A DNA stretch of 64,000 nucleotides from an uncultured Dehalococcoidia bacterium. GTDB taxonomy: Bacteria > Chloroflexota > Dehalococcoidia > Lucifugimonadales > CAJWUJ01. The stretch lies in assembly GCA_913047625.1 (NCBI GenBank), contig CAJWUJ010000002.1, forward strand, positions 66,743-130,742, in the 5' to 3' direction. Numbering within the stretch: the stretch's first letter is position 1; every line of letters starts with the position of its first letter. The translations under genes and the position numbers were made by a program. Under the pieces are notes generated by a model. That model saw nothing but the letters and a program-made list of their open reading frames with translations, searched no databases and was not told the DNA's origin. Below, one piece after another: positions 18,368-25,636 of this stretch.

Positions 18368-19639
18368 CTAGTCAAAGACCCCTGTTGCTTTCAGTGAAGC
18401 AATTTCCTTGGCATCCATCCCTAGTATAGTCTCAAGTACGTATTCGTTATGTTCTCCCAGCAATGGAGAGCGATTCGATACAGTTCCAGGTGTATCACTT
18501 AAAATCATTGGATTACCGTCAACGAGGTGTTCTTCCATGACTGGATGCTTACGTGTTGTGAAATGCTTGCGATGAGTGAGTTGCGGATCTTTTAATAAGT
18601 CTGAGCAAGCATTCACCATCCCAGCTGGAATTCCTTCTGCGAGCAGTTTATTCATTAAATCGCTGCAAAAATAGTTGGAGGTCCAAGATGTTATATATGA
18701 CTCCAGTTCTCTTTCGTTTTCTTTCCGCCCTCTCAGAGTCCGAAAATTTGGGTTATCTCTCAGTGCTGGTTTCCCAATAAGATTCGCGAGACTGTTCCAC
18801 TGGGTTTCTGTTAAGCATGCTAGAGCACACCAGGTATCGTTGTCCTTGCACGGAAAAACACCGTGCGGTGAGGCATTTGGGTTATTATTGCCACTTCGCA
18901 TAGGAATATGGCCGTTAATTGAATATTCAAGAAGTGTAGGTGTTAAAAGGTGGATAGCCCCTTCAAGTTGTGACATGTCCAAATGCTGTCCTACGCCAGT
19001 CTCCTCTCGATAATCGAGAGCAGCTATTATGCCTGAGATTGCAAAATGAGGAAGGAAAAAATCCGTATATGCTCCATAGGGAGAAACGGGAGCTCTGTCT
19101 GGCCATCCCGTTAGGTGGGTGAATCCAGCAAGAGATGTTAGCACGGGTCCTAGACCCGGCTGGCTAGAGTGTGGCCCACCCCTTCCGAACATTGAAGTAC
19201 TAAACATGATAATAGAGGGATTAATTTTCTGTAATTCAGAGAATCCTAAATTCAGCTTTTCCATGGTTCCTGGAGTAAAGTTTTCAGTTACAACGTCAGC
19301 CCAAGAAACGAGTTTCTTGATCACTTCAAGTCCTTCAGGACGTTTGAGATCTACAGTCATAGCCAATTTGTTAGCGTTCATGGTTGCAAAATATCCGCTT
19401 CTATTCACCCCAGCTATGCCCTCTTTAAACGGGGTAGCATTACGTAAAATGTCCAGCCGTGAAGGAGTTTCGATTCTGATTACGGTTGCTCCATGATCAG
19501 CTAGATAACGCGTAGTCATTGGTCCTATTGCAACCCAACAGAAATCAAGTATTTTAAGGCCCTCCAATGCCTGTGACTGATAGGAATAAGATAGGTCTGA
19601 TGAAGAGGACGTATTATGATTTGAGGTATTTTTAGCCAA
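18368..19639 (-). CDS. Type III CoA-transferase, CaiB/BaiF family (catalytic Asp present)
   Basis: 423 residues. Family features: LKILDFCWVAIGPMTTRYLADHGATVIRIE, NKLAMTVDLKRPEGLEVIKKL, ADVVTENFTPGTMEKLNLGF and TGVGQHLDMSQLEGA. The catalytic aspartate, found by counting back from the TGxGQ motif as in formyl-CoA transferase, is the Asp in YGAYTDFF. The N-terminal 27 residues are Ser/Asn-rich and unlike the family. It moves CoA between carboxylic acids; donor and acceptor are unknown. Its start overlaps the stop of the upstream CaiB gene by 8 bp, so the two proteins are probably made together and may be two subunits of one enzyme. Confidence 0.9.
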   Translation of the reverse strand: MAKNTSNHNTSSSSDLSYSYQSQALEGLKILDFCWVAIGPMTTRYLADHGATVIRIETPSRLDILRNATPFKEGIAGVNRSGYFATMNANKLAMTVDLKRPEGLEVIKKLVSWADVVTENFTPGTMEKLNLGFSELQKINPSIIMFSTSMFGRGGPHSSQPGLGPVLTSLAGFTHLTGWPDRAPVSPYGAYTDFFLPHFAISGIIAALDYREETGVGQHLDMSQLEGAIHLLTPTLLEYSINGHIPMRSGNNNPNASPHGVFPCKDNDTWCALACLTETQWNSLANLIGKPALRDNPNFRTLRGRKENERELESYITSWTSNYFCSDLMNKLLAEGIPAGMVNACSDLLKDPQLTHRKHFTTRKHPVMEEHLVDGNPMILSDTPGTVSNRSPLLGEHNEYVLETILGMDAKEIASLKATGVFD

Positions 19640-20864
19640 TTACTCGTTCCTTTCTAAGTTGGGAGAGCTGTTTCAAGGTATAGTGTAGTTCGTCAATGTA
19701 GATATCTTTGTTGTGTTGCCCTAAGGTTGGGGCTGGCTGGGGTGACCGAAGCGCTTTTCCAGATGCTTTTAAGAAAGCACCTGGAAGTGTTACCGCAGCA
19801 TCAATTTGAGGATGATAAACAGTATGGAAGTATTGACGTGCTGACAGCTGTTCATAGGTTGTGAGATCTTCCATAGTATTAACTGGGAACAGCATAATTT
19901 TACGCTCAATAGACCCTTCAAACAATTCTTTTTTGGTCATCGTTTTGAAGAACAAACTTAGATCATTCTCTAGTCCATCCAGCAGTTCCTGCGTGAATGT
20001 ACCATATTGAACTTCTTCCCATTTGGTTTCTACTAGGATTTTGCTTTTTTGGCCTTTGGTCAGCATCCATTCAGAGAGTGCTTTCATCTCTCTGGCAGCG
20101 GAGATACCACCAGTCACAATAAAATTGACGTATCCATCAGCGCATTCCCAGTTGATTCTCATTTTAAATTTTCCGAGGTCTCGGTAGGGACCTGATCTTT
20201 CAAGATTTTTGTGGGTGAGTTGCCATGTTGCGGGAGCTTGAGCAAGTGTACGCGCTACTGCTTGTTGGCAGGATACGTCCACGAATTGTCCACGGCCTGT
20301 TTTTCGGCGCGAATAATGGGCGAGCATTGCCCCGGCAGCGGCAGCGGCAGATCCAAGTTCATAGAATTGGGGCAAAGAGATCCGTGTGGGGGGTCTATCA
20401 GCGTCTCCTGTTAACCACATCATGCCACCAAGGGCTATGCCAGTGAGGTCTGAATGGCTCACGTTTCCCAAGGGGCCTGTTTGGCCAAAAGGGGTAATAG
20501 AGACCATTATTAACGTGGGATTAAGTGAGCGTAAAAAAGAATAACCTAGTTTCATCTTTTCCATATGACCTGGTGAATAGGATTCAATCAGGAAGTCTGC
20601 GTTGGAAAGAAGCTGTAAGAAGATTTTCCTTCCTTCAGGATGTGCGATGTCTAGGGTGATGCTCCTTTTACCTGACGAGTATGCCAGCCAGTGAAGACTG
20701 TGTTCACGGGTAGCAGTATCGTGAGCGAACGGGGTAACGTTACGGGAAGGGGCTCCTTCTAGTGGTTCTACCTTTACAACATCTGCTCCGAGATCTGCAA
20801 GAATTTTACCGCACAGATCTCCTTGTTCGTTGCTTAAGTCTAGAACACGATATTTTGACAGCAT
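19632..20864 (-). CDS. CaiB/BaiF CoA-transferase family protein lacking the catalytic Asp
   Basis: 410 residues. It has the fold landmarks YRVLDLSNEQGDLCGKILADLGADVVKVE, GKRSITLDIAHPEGRKIF, ADFLIESYSPGHMEKMKLGY, PFGQTGPLG and TGRGQFVDVS. At the position of the formyl-CoA-transferase nucleophile (21 residues before TGRGQ) there is tyrosine followed by glutamate (LPQFYELGSA), not aspartate. Two-subunit relatives such as benzylsuccinate CoA-transferase also pair related CaiB proteins, so this is likely the non-catalytic subunit of a heteromer with the overlapping downstream gene product. Confidence 0.87.
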   Translation of the reverse strand: MLSKYRVLDLSNEQGDLCGKILADLGADVVKVEPLEGAPSRNVTPFAHDTATREHSLHWLAYSSGKRSITLDIAHPEGRKIFLQLLSNADFLIESYSPGHMEKMKLGYSFLRSLNPTLIMVSITPFGQTGPLGNVSHSDLTGIALGGMMWLTGDADRPPTRISLPQFYELGSAAAAAGAMLAHYSRRKTGRGQFVDVSCQQAVARTLAQAPATWQLTHKNLERSGPYRDLGKFKMRINWECADGYVNFIVTGGISAAREMKALSEWMLTKGQKSKILVETKWEEVQYGTFTQELLDGLENDLSLFFKTMTKKELFEGSIERKIMLFPVNTMEDLTTYEQLSARQYFHTVYHPQIDAAVTLPGAFLKASGKALRSPQPAPTLGQHNKDIYIDELHYTLKQLSQLRKERVIG

Positions 20865-20914
20865 AAGGTTTCTTGTAAGGTTACTTGACTATGTTTTCGG
20901 TAAATTGGATTTAA

Positions 20915-20940
20915 CGTCCCCCCGATAGGGTGGGGGGACG
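20915..20940. other. Perfect GC-rich 9-bp hairpin between divergent genes
   Basis: CGTCCCCCC (20915-20923) pairs with GGGGGGACG (20932-20940) around the loop GATAGGGT. It sits 50 bp upstream of the CaiB start and 150 bp upstream of the hydantoinase start. There is no T-tract on either side, so it is not a standard terminator. It could act in a 5' leader or as a protein site. Confidence 0.6.
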
Positions 20941-21092
20941 GCGTAAGTTTATAGGCACTTTGGAGATTCATGCAAGGGACAAAACGGGTTAATATCTTGC
21001 GGATTCAGCTGATTCGGTTTACATTTTGCCAGAACAAGGTAAATGTCGGCGGAAAGCTTACGTAAATTTCTCTATTGAGGATGGTGATTACT

Positions 21093-22544
21093 ATGGTAAC
21101 CCAAGTGGATTGTTTAGTCAGTGGGGGACTTCTTGTCACAGGAAAAGGTGTGGAACGTGCGGATATTGCTATCAAGGACGGTATCATTATAGAGATATCC
21201 CAGGAAATAAAAGAAGTTCAAGCCTCACGAACGATAGATGCTCATAACAAATATGTGTTGCCTGGGGCAATTGATGCTCATTGTCACCCAGTCTATGCCG
21301 ATAAAATGGATACGATGTCGCTTTGTGCAGCGTATGGCGGTATTACAACATTAATACCGTTTATAGGAAATAATAAAGCCTGGGGATATAGTGGCCGAAC
21401 TGATGACGTGGTTAAACGGTTTATTGAAGATAGCCTACGAGATTCCCTGCTAGATTTTGCGGTTCATGGTATTTTCACGGTGGCAGATTGCGACACTGTG
21501 CAGAGCTCGGTACCTGCATTGATCAAAATGGGAGTTACATCATTCAAGATGTATATGGCATATTCACGAAGAGGCATGCAAATTCCTGACGAAACTATTG
21601 TGACTGTTATGGATTTAGCAGCAAAAGACGGTGGTATTACCATGGTGCATGCGGAGACGGGATGTTGTATTGATTATCTCATTGATATGTTTATCGCTGA
21701 AGGAAAGGTACAACCGCAATATTTTTTGCCATCACAACCTAGTCTGCTCGAAATGGAAGCAGTGACCAGAGTGGCAACTTTTTCAGCAGTAACAGGGTGT
21801 CCTCTTTATCCCGTACATTTGAGTGCTAAGGAAACTCCGGCAGTGTTGAATTACTTCAAAGAATTGGACAAGGCCCCTCTGTTTGGCGAAACTTGCCCTC
21901 ATTACCTTACCTTGACCAATGATTTGGTATTGGAGCAAGGGAATTTGGCAAAATGTGGTCCTCCTCTTCGAGAATCAGAGGACAACAAGGCCATGTGGGA
22001 GGCCGTTGCAAATGGTTTAATCAGCACGGTTGCTTCAGATTCCTGCAACTTGAGTTCGGCGATGAAAAAGACTGGGGGGATGACCTCTCAGGTTCCGACG
22101 GCTGATAAAGAATATGAGGAAACATTCAATATTTTTGAGGGCTCGTTTGGATTGAATACTATAGAATTTATGGTTCCCGTGGTGTGGAGTAGAGGCGTTA
22201 ATACCGGACTGATTACATTACCTCGGCTTGTTCAGGTACTCTGTGAAAATCCAGCAAAGATTTTTGGTTTGTATCCTCAGAAAGGAGCGCTGGCAGTGGG
22301 TTCGGATGCCGATGTGGTTATTTGGGATCCTTCTAAGCAGCACACTATTTCTCGTCCCCACGGGAATGGCGACTTCACGAGCTTTGAGGGATTCGAGCTA
22401 TTGGGAATGCCTGTCCTTGTAATGCAAAGAGGGAATTCGATTATTGAAGATGGACAGGTGGTAGGCAAGCCAGGGAAGGCACGATTCTTGCGATCCGACC
22501 CGAATGTATCTGCATATGCCCAGAAGGGATACAAAGTGATTTAA
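21093..22544 (+). CDS. Dihydropyrimidinase/hydantoinase-like amidohydrolase
   Basis: About 483 residues from the ATG at 21093; the in-frame TTG at 21075 leaves no room for its ribosome site. Metal-site motifs of the D-hydantoinase/dihydropyrimidinase family are visible: GAIDAHCHP (HxH), the carboxylated-lysine region SFKMYMAYSRRGMQIPDE, MVHAETG, LYPVHLSAKE, and ASDSCNL with the catalytic Asp. It hydrolyses cyclic amides (dihydropyrimidines, hydantoins or related). In place of the usual second-histidine contexts some residues vary, so the substrate may not be a pyrimidine. Upstream is the GC-rich hairpin. Confidence 0.9.
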   Translation: MVTQVDCLVSGGLLVTGKGVERADIAIKDGIIIEISQEIKEVQASRTIDAHNKYVLPGAIDAHCHPVYADKMDTMSLCAAYGGITTLIPFIGNNKAWGYSGRTDDVVKRFIEDSLRDSLLDFAVHGIFTVADCDTVQSSVPALIKMGVTSFKMYMAYSRRGMQIPDETIVTVMDLAAKDGGITMVHAETGCCIDYLIDMFIAEGKVQPQYFLPSQPSLLEMEAVTRVATFSAVTGCPLYPVHLSAKETPAVLNYFKELDKAPLFGETCPHYLTLTNDLVLEQGNLAKCGPPLRESEDNKAMWEAVANGLISTVASDSCNLSSAMKKTGGMTSQVPTADKEYEETFNIFEGSFGLNTIEFMVPVVWSRGVNTGLITLPRLVQVLCENPAKIFGLYPQKGALAVGSDADVVIWDPSKQHTISRPHGNGDFTSFEGFELLGMPVLVMQRGNSIIEDGQVVGKPGKARFLRSDPNVSAYAQKGYKVI

Positions 22545-22601
22545 AGGCCTGTTAGGATACTCGTTATATCAATCATTCAATTACAACATAAATAAGTTAC
22601 A

Positions 22602-23519
22602 GTGACTGAAAGAATAATAATTACAGGAAGTTCCGGATTAATTGGGAGAAGTCTCGTGCAAGAACTTTTTGCCCGAGGGTATACACCTATTTGCATAGGA
22701 CGGAAGCTTGGAACTTCTAAGCAAGGACTTGTGCACCAGGATGGAGATAGAAGCATATCACGTTATACATGGGATATGCTTAATACTCTGTCGTTTAGAA
22801 GACAGATTGATGGGGCGAGAGCCGTAATTCACTTGGCTGGTGAGCCCGTTGCTGGTTTGATGACACCTTGGAAGAAAAGACGTATTCTGGACAGCAGAGT
22901 TAAAACTGCAGATTCTTTAATTAATGTCTTGCAATCTTTAGATCACAGGCCACCTTTTTTTATATCTGCGAGTGCTGTTGGGTACTATGGCAATAGAGGC
23001 GATACAGTATTGTCGGAGTCGTCTGATCCCGGGAAAGGTTTTCTGAGTGATGTTTGCATGGCTTGGGAAGAAGTTGCATTCAAAGCTGAGAATGAAGGAT
23101 GTCGTTCATCAGTGCTCAGGTTAGGCTTGGTATTTGGCAGGAACGGAGGGATCTTACCTATCCTTAAAAATTTGGTAAAGGTAGGTGTGGGGAAAATGGG
23201 ACCGGGTACTCAATGGTGGCCCTGGATTCATGTTGAGGATGTCACGAGAATTATAGTCCAGATTCTAGAGCAAGAGTGGCGAGGCCCTATTAATGCTGTT
23301 GCTCCAGAATCTACAACACAACTTACTATTGCAAACGGTTTGTCGGCAGCTTTGAATCGGAAAACTGTATTTCAGATACCTGAGTTTATGTTGAAACTGT
23401 CAGGAGATTTGTCATCAGAGGTGCTGAACAGTAAAAAGGTTAAGCCTCAGGCTTTGCTTGATAGAGGTTTTGTTTTTAATTATCCTACTCTTGAGCAAGC
23501 TTTGGCAGACTTGATGTAA
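22602..23519 (+). CDS. TIGR01777-family (YfcH-like) SDR epimerase
   Basis: 305 residues starting at GTG. Motifs: IIITGSSGLIGRSLVQEL (Rossmann), AVIHLAGEPVAG, WKKRRILDSRV, SASAVGYYGNRGD, VLRLGLVFGRNGGILP, PWIHVEDV and the NAVAPE stretch near the end. These define the TIGR01777/YfcH nucleotide-sugar epimerase-like group, whose substrate is unknown. In many bacteria this domain is fused to an SRPBCC domain; here the SRPBCC protein is encoded by the next gene 39 bp downstream. No clear ribosome site precedes the GTG. Confidence 0.88.
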   Translation: MTERIIITGSSGLIGRSLVQELFARGYTPICIGRKLGTSKQGLVHQDGDRSISRYTWDMLNTLSFRRQIDGARAVIHLAGEPVAGLMTPWKKRRILDSRVKTADSLINVLQSLDHRPPFFISASAVGYYGNRGDTVLSESSDPGKGFLSDVCMAWEEVAFKAENEGCRSSVLRLGLVFGRNGGILPILKNLVKVGVGKMGPGTQWWPWIHVEDVTRIIVQILEQEWRGPINAVAPESTTQLTIANGLSAALNRKTVFQIPEFMLKLSGDLSSEVLNSKKVKPQALLDRGFVFNYPTLEQALADLM

Positions 23520-23558
23520 GGTTTTAGATAGTTTTTTATTTAGGATGCATATTGACAT

Positions 23559-24101
23559 ATGAGCAATGGAACTGACTTTACAATGACTCGCTTAATAAAA
23601 CGTAGTGTGATTGTGCATCAACCGATCGAAAAGGTGTTTGAGTTTTTTGCTGATGCTGCGAACTTAGAGGTTTTGACGCCCTATTGGCTACATTTCAAAA
23701 TTATTTCAGCTCTGCCAATTAACATGGGAACAGGAACACTAATTGATTATAAGTTGAAAGTTAAGGGGTTGCCTATTAGTTGGCGCAGTGAAATTTTGGA
23801 CTGGAATCCACCATTCATATTTGTAGACAGGCAAATCAAAGGTCCTTATGAGATGTGGGTTCATACACATACATTTACCGAAATAAACAATGGGACACTC
23901 GTGGATGACGAAGTAGTTTACAAGGTTCCCGGAGATGGTTTGATAGAACACTGTTTTCGGAGTCAATGGACTATTATTAGGATGGGAGGGCATCTTTTAA
24001 AAGCGGTTACTTTCTCTGTGGCGTTAATAGTACGGAGGGATCTCGAGAAGATTTTTGATTATAGAACACGTAAGTTGCAAAAATATTTCGGGATAGAGTG
24101 A
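23559..24101 (+). CDS. SRPBCC-family (START-like) ligand-binding protein
   Basis: 180 residues. The SRPBCC fold is seen in RSVIVHQPIEKVFEFFADAANLEVLTP, FVDRQIKGPYEMWVHTHTF and NNGTLVDDEVVYKVPGDG. It is the CoxG/polyketide-cyclase-like type usually fused to TIGR01777 epimerases. An internal ATG (23583) is an alternative start that fits the domain boundary better. Ligand unknown; adjacency suggests it works with the epimerase. Confidence 0.82.
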   Translation: MSNGTDFTMTRLIKRSVIVHQPIEKVFEFFADAANLEVLTPYWLHFKIISALPINMGTGTLIDYKLKVKGLPISWRSEILDWNPPFIFVDRQIKGPYEMWVHTHTFTEINNGTLVDDEVVYKVPGDGLIEHCFRSQWTIIRMGGHLLKAVTFSVALIVRRDLEKIFDYRTRKLQKYFGIE

Positions 24102-24117
24102 TGCTCTTGAAAGCTAC

Positions 24118-25179
24118 TTAGGACGAGTGATAAGGAATTAGCTTAGAACCTTCTTCCGTATCAGTCACGCGCCAACCCATCTCTTGAATTTGGTTGCGAA
24201 GTAAATCAGCTAGTGCCCAATTACCTGTTTTTCGGGCCTGCTCACGTGAAGCACAGGTGTCGAGCACCATTTTGGAGGGTTGGCTAGAAAGAGAAGTGTG
24301 AGTCTGGAGTTTAGTCAGCCAAGGGAGAGCTGATTTATAGTTCGCACGCCGCGGCTTTGGAATGGATAGTTGGCCTAATTCTGATATAGAAAAGGACCCG
24401 CTGGTGAATATTCTAGGCTTTTTTCGATGAGAGATTATTGTAACTGAACCTTTACCAACGACGTGGCATTGTTTGTCTTTCATATTGATAATCAAAGCAG
24501 TATGCTCGTCGATGCCAACCACGGTTGTAGAAACTTCCAGTAAGTTGCTTAATTGTTTGAATCGTTGCGCTCCCATGTAGCAATGGCTAGTATCTAATTC
24601 GTTGCCTCCCTCAAGATTATTCCAGTGAGGGATGAAGGTTATGTTTAAACCGTATGTACCAAGAAGATCTAACCCCTGTGTCCAGTGTAGTGTTTCCCCA
24701 GATTTATAGATTTCATATACTGGTAAGGCATATTTGCCCATTGCGATTGTAGCTGCACTTGCTAGAACCAGATGAGTTCCTGCGTTATGCTTTTGAGTCA
24801 GTACATCCCAAGCAAAACTGTTCTTTAGTTGCCTGACAGTGTAGGTAGGGCTTCCGGGTCCCAAGAAAATAACATTGGCATTTGGTACAGTACCCATGAG
24901 TTTCTTGAGCACACTCGAGGAGGAGCCTTTGATTCGACGCAGTGGAACTTGGTTCACTATTGGCTTATGGTTACGAAGATGGCTTTCGAGAAATTGCCCG
25001 ATTTTACCGGCTACAATGGCTGAATTAGGCTGAAAACCCGCAGGAGTTTCCCAGATAGAAACATTTACAGAGGTGGATATTTGCCCAAAGATATGGTCAT
25101 AAACTTTTCGGCCGCTTGGAGCTATCTCCCCTGATCCAAAAAGAGCTATTAATCCAGGATTTGGTATTGAATCCACCAT
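24118..25179 (-). CDS. Peptidase S51/cyanophycinase-like protein with CysRS-like C-terminal segment
   Basis: 353 residues. Residues 5-250 resemble the class I glutamine-amidotransferase-like S51 group (peptidase E, cyanophycinase): ALFGSGEIAPSGRKVYDHI, VIFLGPGSPTYTVRQLKNS, a probable nucleophile elbow LASAATIAMGKYALPVYEIYK (serine where family members have SAGA), and VVGIDEHTALII. Residues 305-353 are different: the stretch CASREQARKTGNWALADLLR and the DTEEGSKLIP that follows match the C-terminal helical end of cysteinyl-tRNA synthetase. The aminoacylation domain itself is missing. A role in peptide or amide hydrolysis is likely; the tail may bind RNA or protein. Lies next to tRNA-Asp on the same strand. 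Confidence 0.75.
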   Translation of the reverse strand: MVDSIPNPGLIALFGSGEIAPSGRKVYDHIFGQISTSVNVSIWETPAGFQPNSAIVAGKIGQFLESHLRNHKPIVNQVPLRRIKGSSSSVLKKLMGTVPNANVIFLGPGSPTYTVRQLKNSFAWDVLTQKHNAGTHLVLASAATIAMGKYALPVYEIYKSGETLHWTQGLDLLGTYGLNITFIPHWNNLEGGNELDTSHCYMGAQRFKQLSNLLEVSTTVVGIDEHTALIINMKDKQCHVVGKGSVTIISHRKKPRIFTSGSFSISELGQLSIPKPRRANYKSALPWLTKLQTHTSLSSQPSKMVLDTCASREQARKTGNWALADLLRNQIQEMGWRVTDTEEGSKLIPYHSS

Positions 25180-25289
25180 AGAATATTACTTGGTTCGAAG
25201 TGTTTTTTCCAAGAATGTTCAAAAGTTATTAGGTTTAGAAAAGATAAGCCCAATCCTTTTGCTTCATATTGCGATTTGAGGGAATTCAA

Positions 25290-25367
25290 TGGCGACCCGG
25301 AGGGGATTCGAACCCCCGATCTCAGCCTTGACAGGGCTGTGTGTTAGGCCAACTACACCACCGGGCC
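25290..25367 (-). tRNA. tRNA-Asp (GTC anticodon, CCA encoded)
   Basis: The reverse strand folds as a cloverleaf: acceptor GGCCCGG/CCGGGTC, anticodon stem CAGCC/GGCTG with loop CTGTCAA (anticodon GTC at 25330-25332), T arm GGGGG-TTCGAAT-CCCC. The discriminator is G, as expected for tRNA-Asp, and CCA is encoded (25290-25292). Confidence 0.97.
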
Positions 25368-25456
25368 ACTAAGCAATTCCAGATGTGCATTTCAGCAGGA
25401 ATTATTATAGCTTATTCTGCGGTAAAACGGTATCTTTTAAACTATGTAGTAGGTTG

Positions 25457-25485
25457 TTGACAAGGTAATTAAGAATTGCTATCCT
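25457..25485 (+). promoter_or_regulatory. Probable sigma-70-type promoter for rpoB
   Basis: A perfect TTGACA (25457-25462) is followed 17 bp later by TATCCT (25480-25485). Transcription would start near 25492 and give a leader of about 145 bases before rpoB. This is the best promoter-like sequence I found in the window. Confidence 0.6.
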
Positions 25486-25498
25486 GTACTTTGTGTCT

Positions 25499-25520
25499 AA
25501 AAAAAGGTGCCTTTTTTTTT
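25499..25520 (+). promoter_or_regulatory. A/T hairpin with T-run in the rpoB leader
   Basis: Seven A's and G (25499-25506) pair with C and seven T's (25511-25518) around GTGC, followed by more T's. It would form within the first 30 bases of the rpoB transcript. It could be a weak attenuator or pausing site; the stem has only one or two G-C pairs. Confidence 0.35.
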
Positions 25521-25636
25521 CTCGCTCACAATACGACTCAGTCTCTGAAGCAGAGCATTGTGTATTTTTTCCGGATTCTCAGCTAGGCTCAGGTCTTATT
25601 AAAACCTCACTTCACTAACTAGTAAGGAGCTATTTG

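Noticed and set aside
25499..25520. A/T hairpin with T-run as a true intrinsic terminator
   Set aside because: The stem has at most two G-C pairs and no gene ends shortly before it on the + strand, so it is kept only as a possible leader element.
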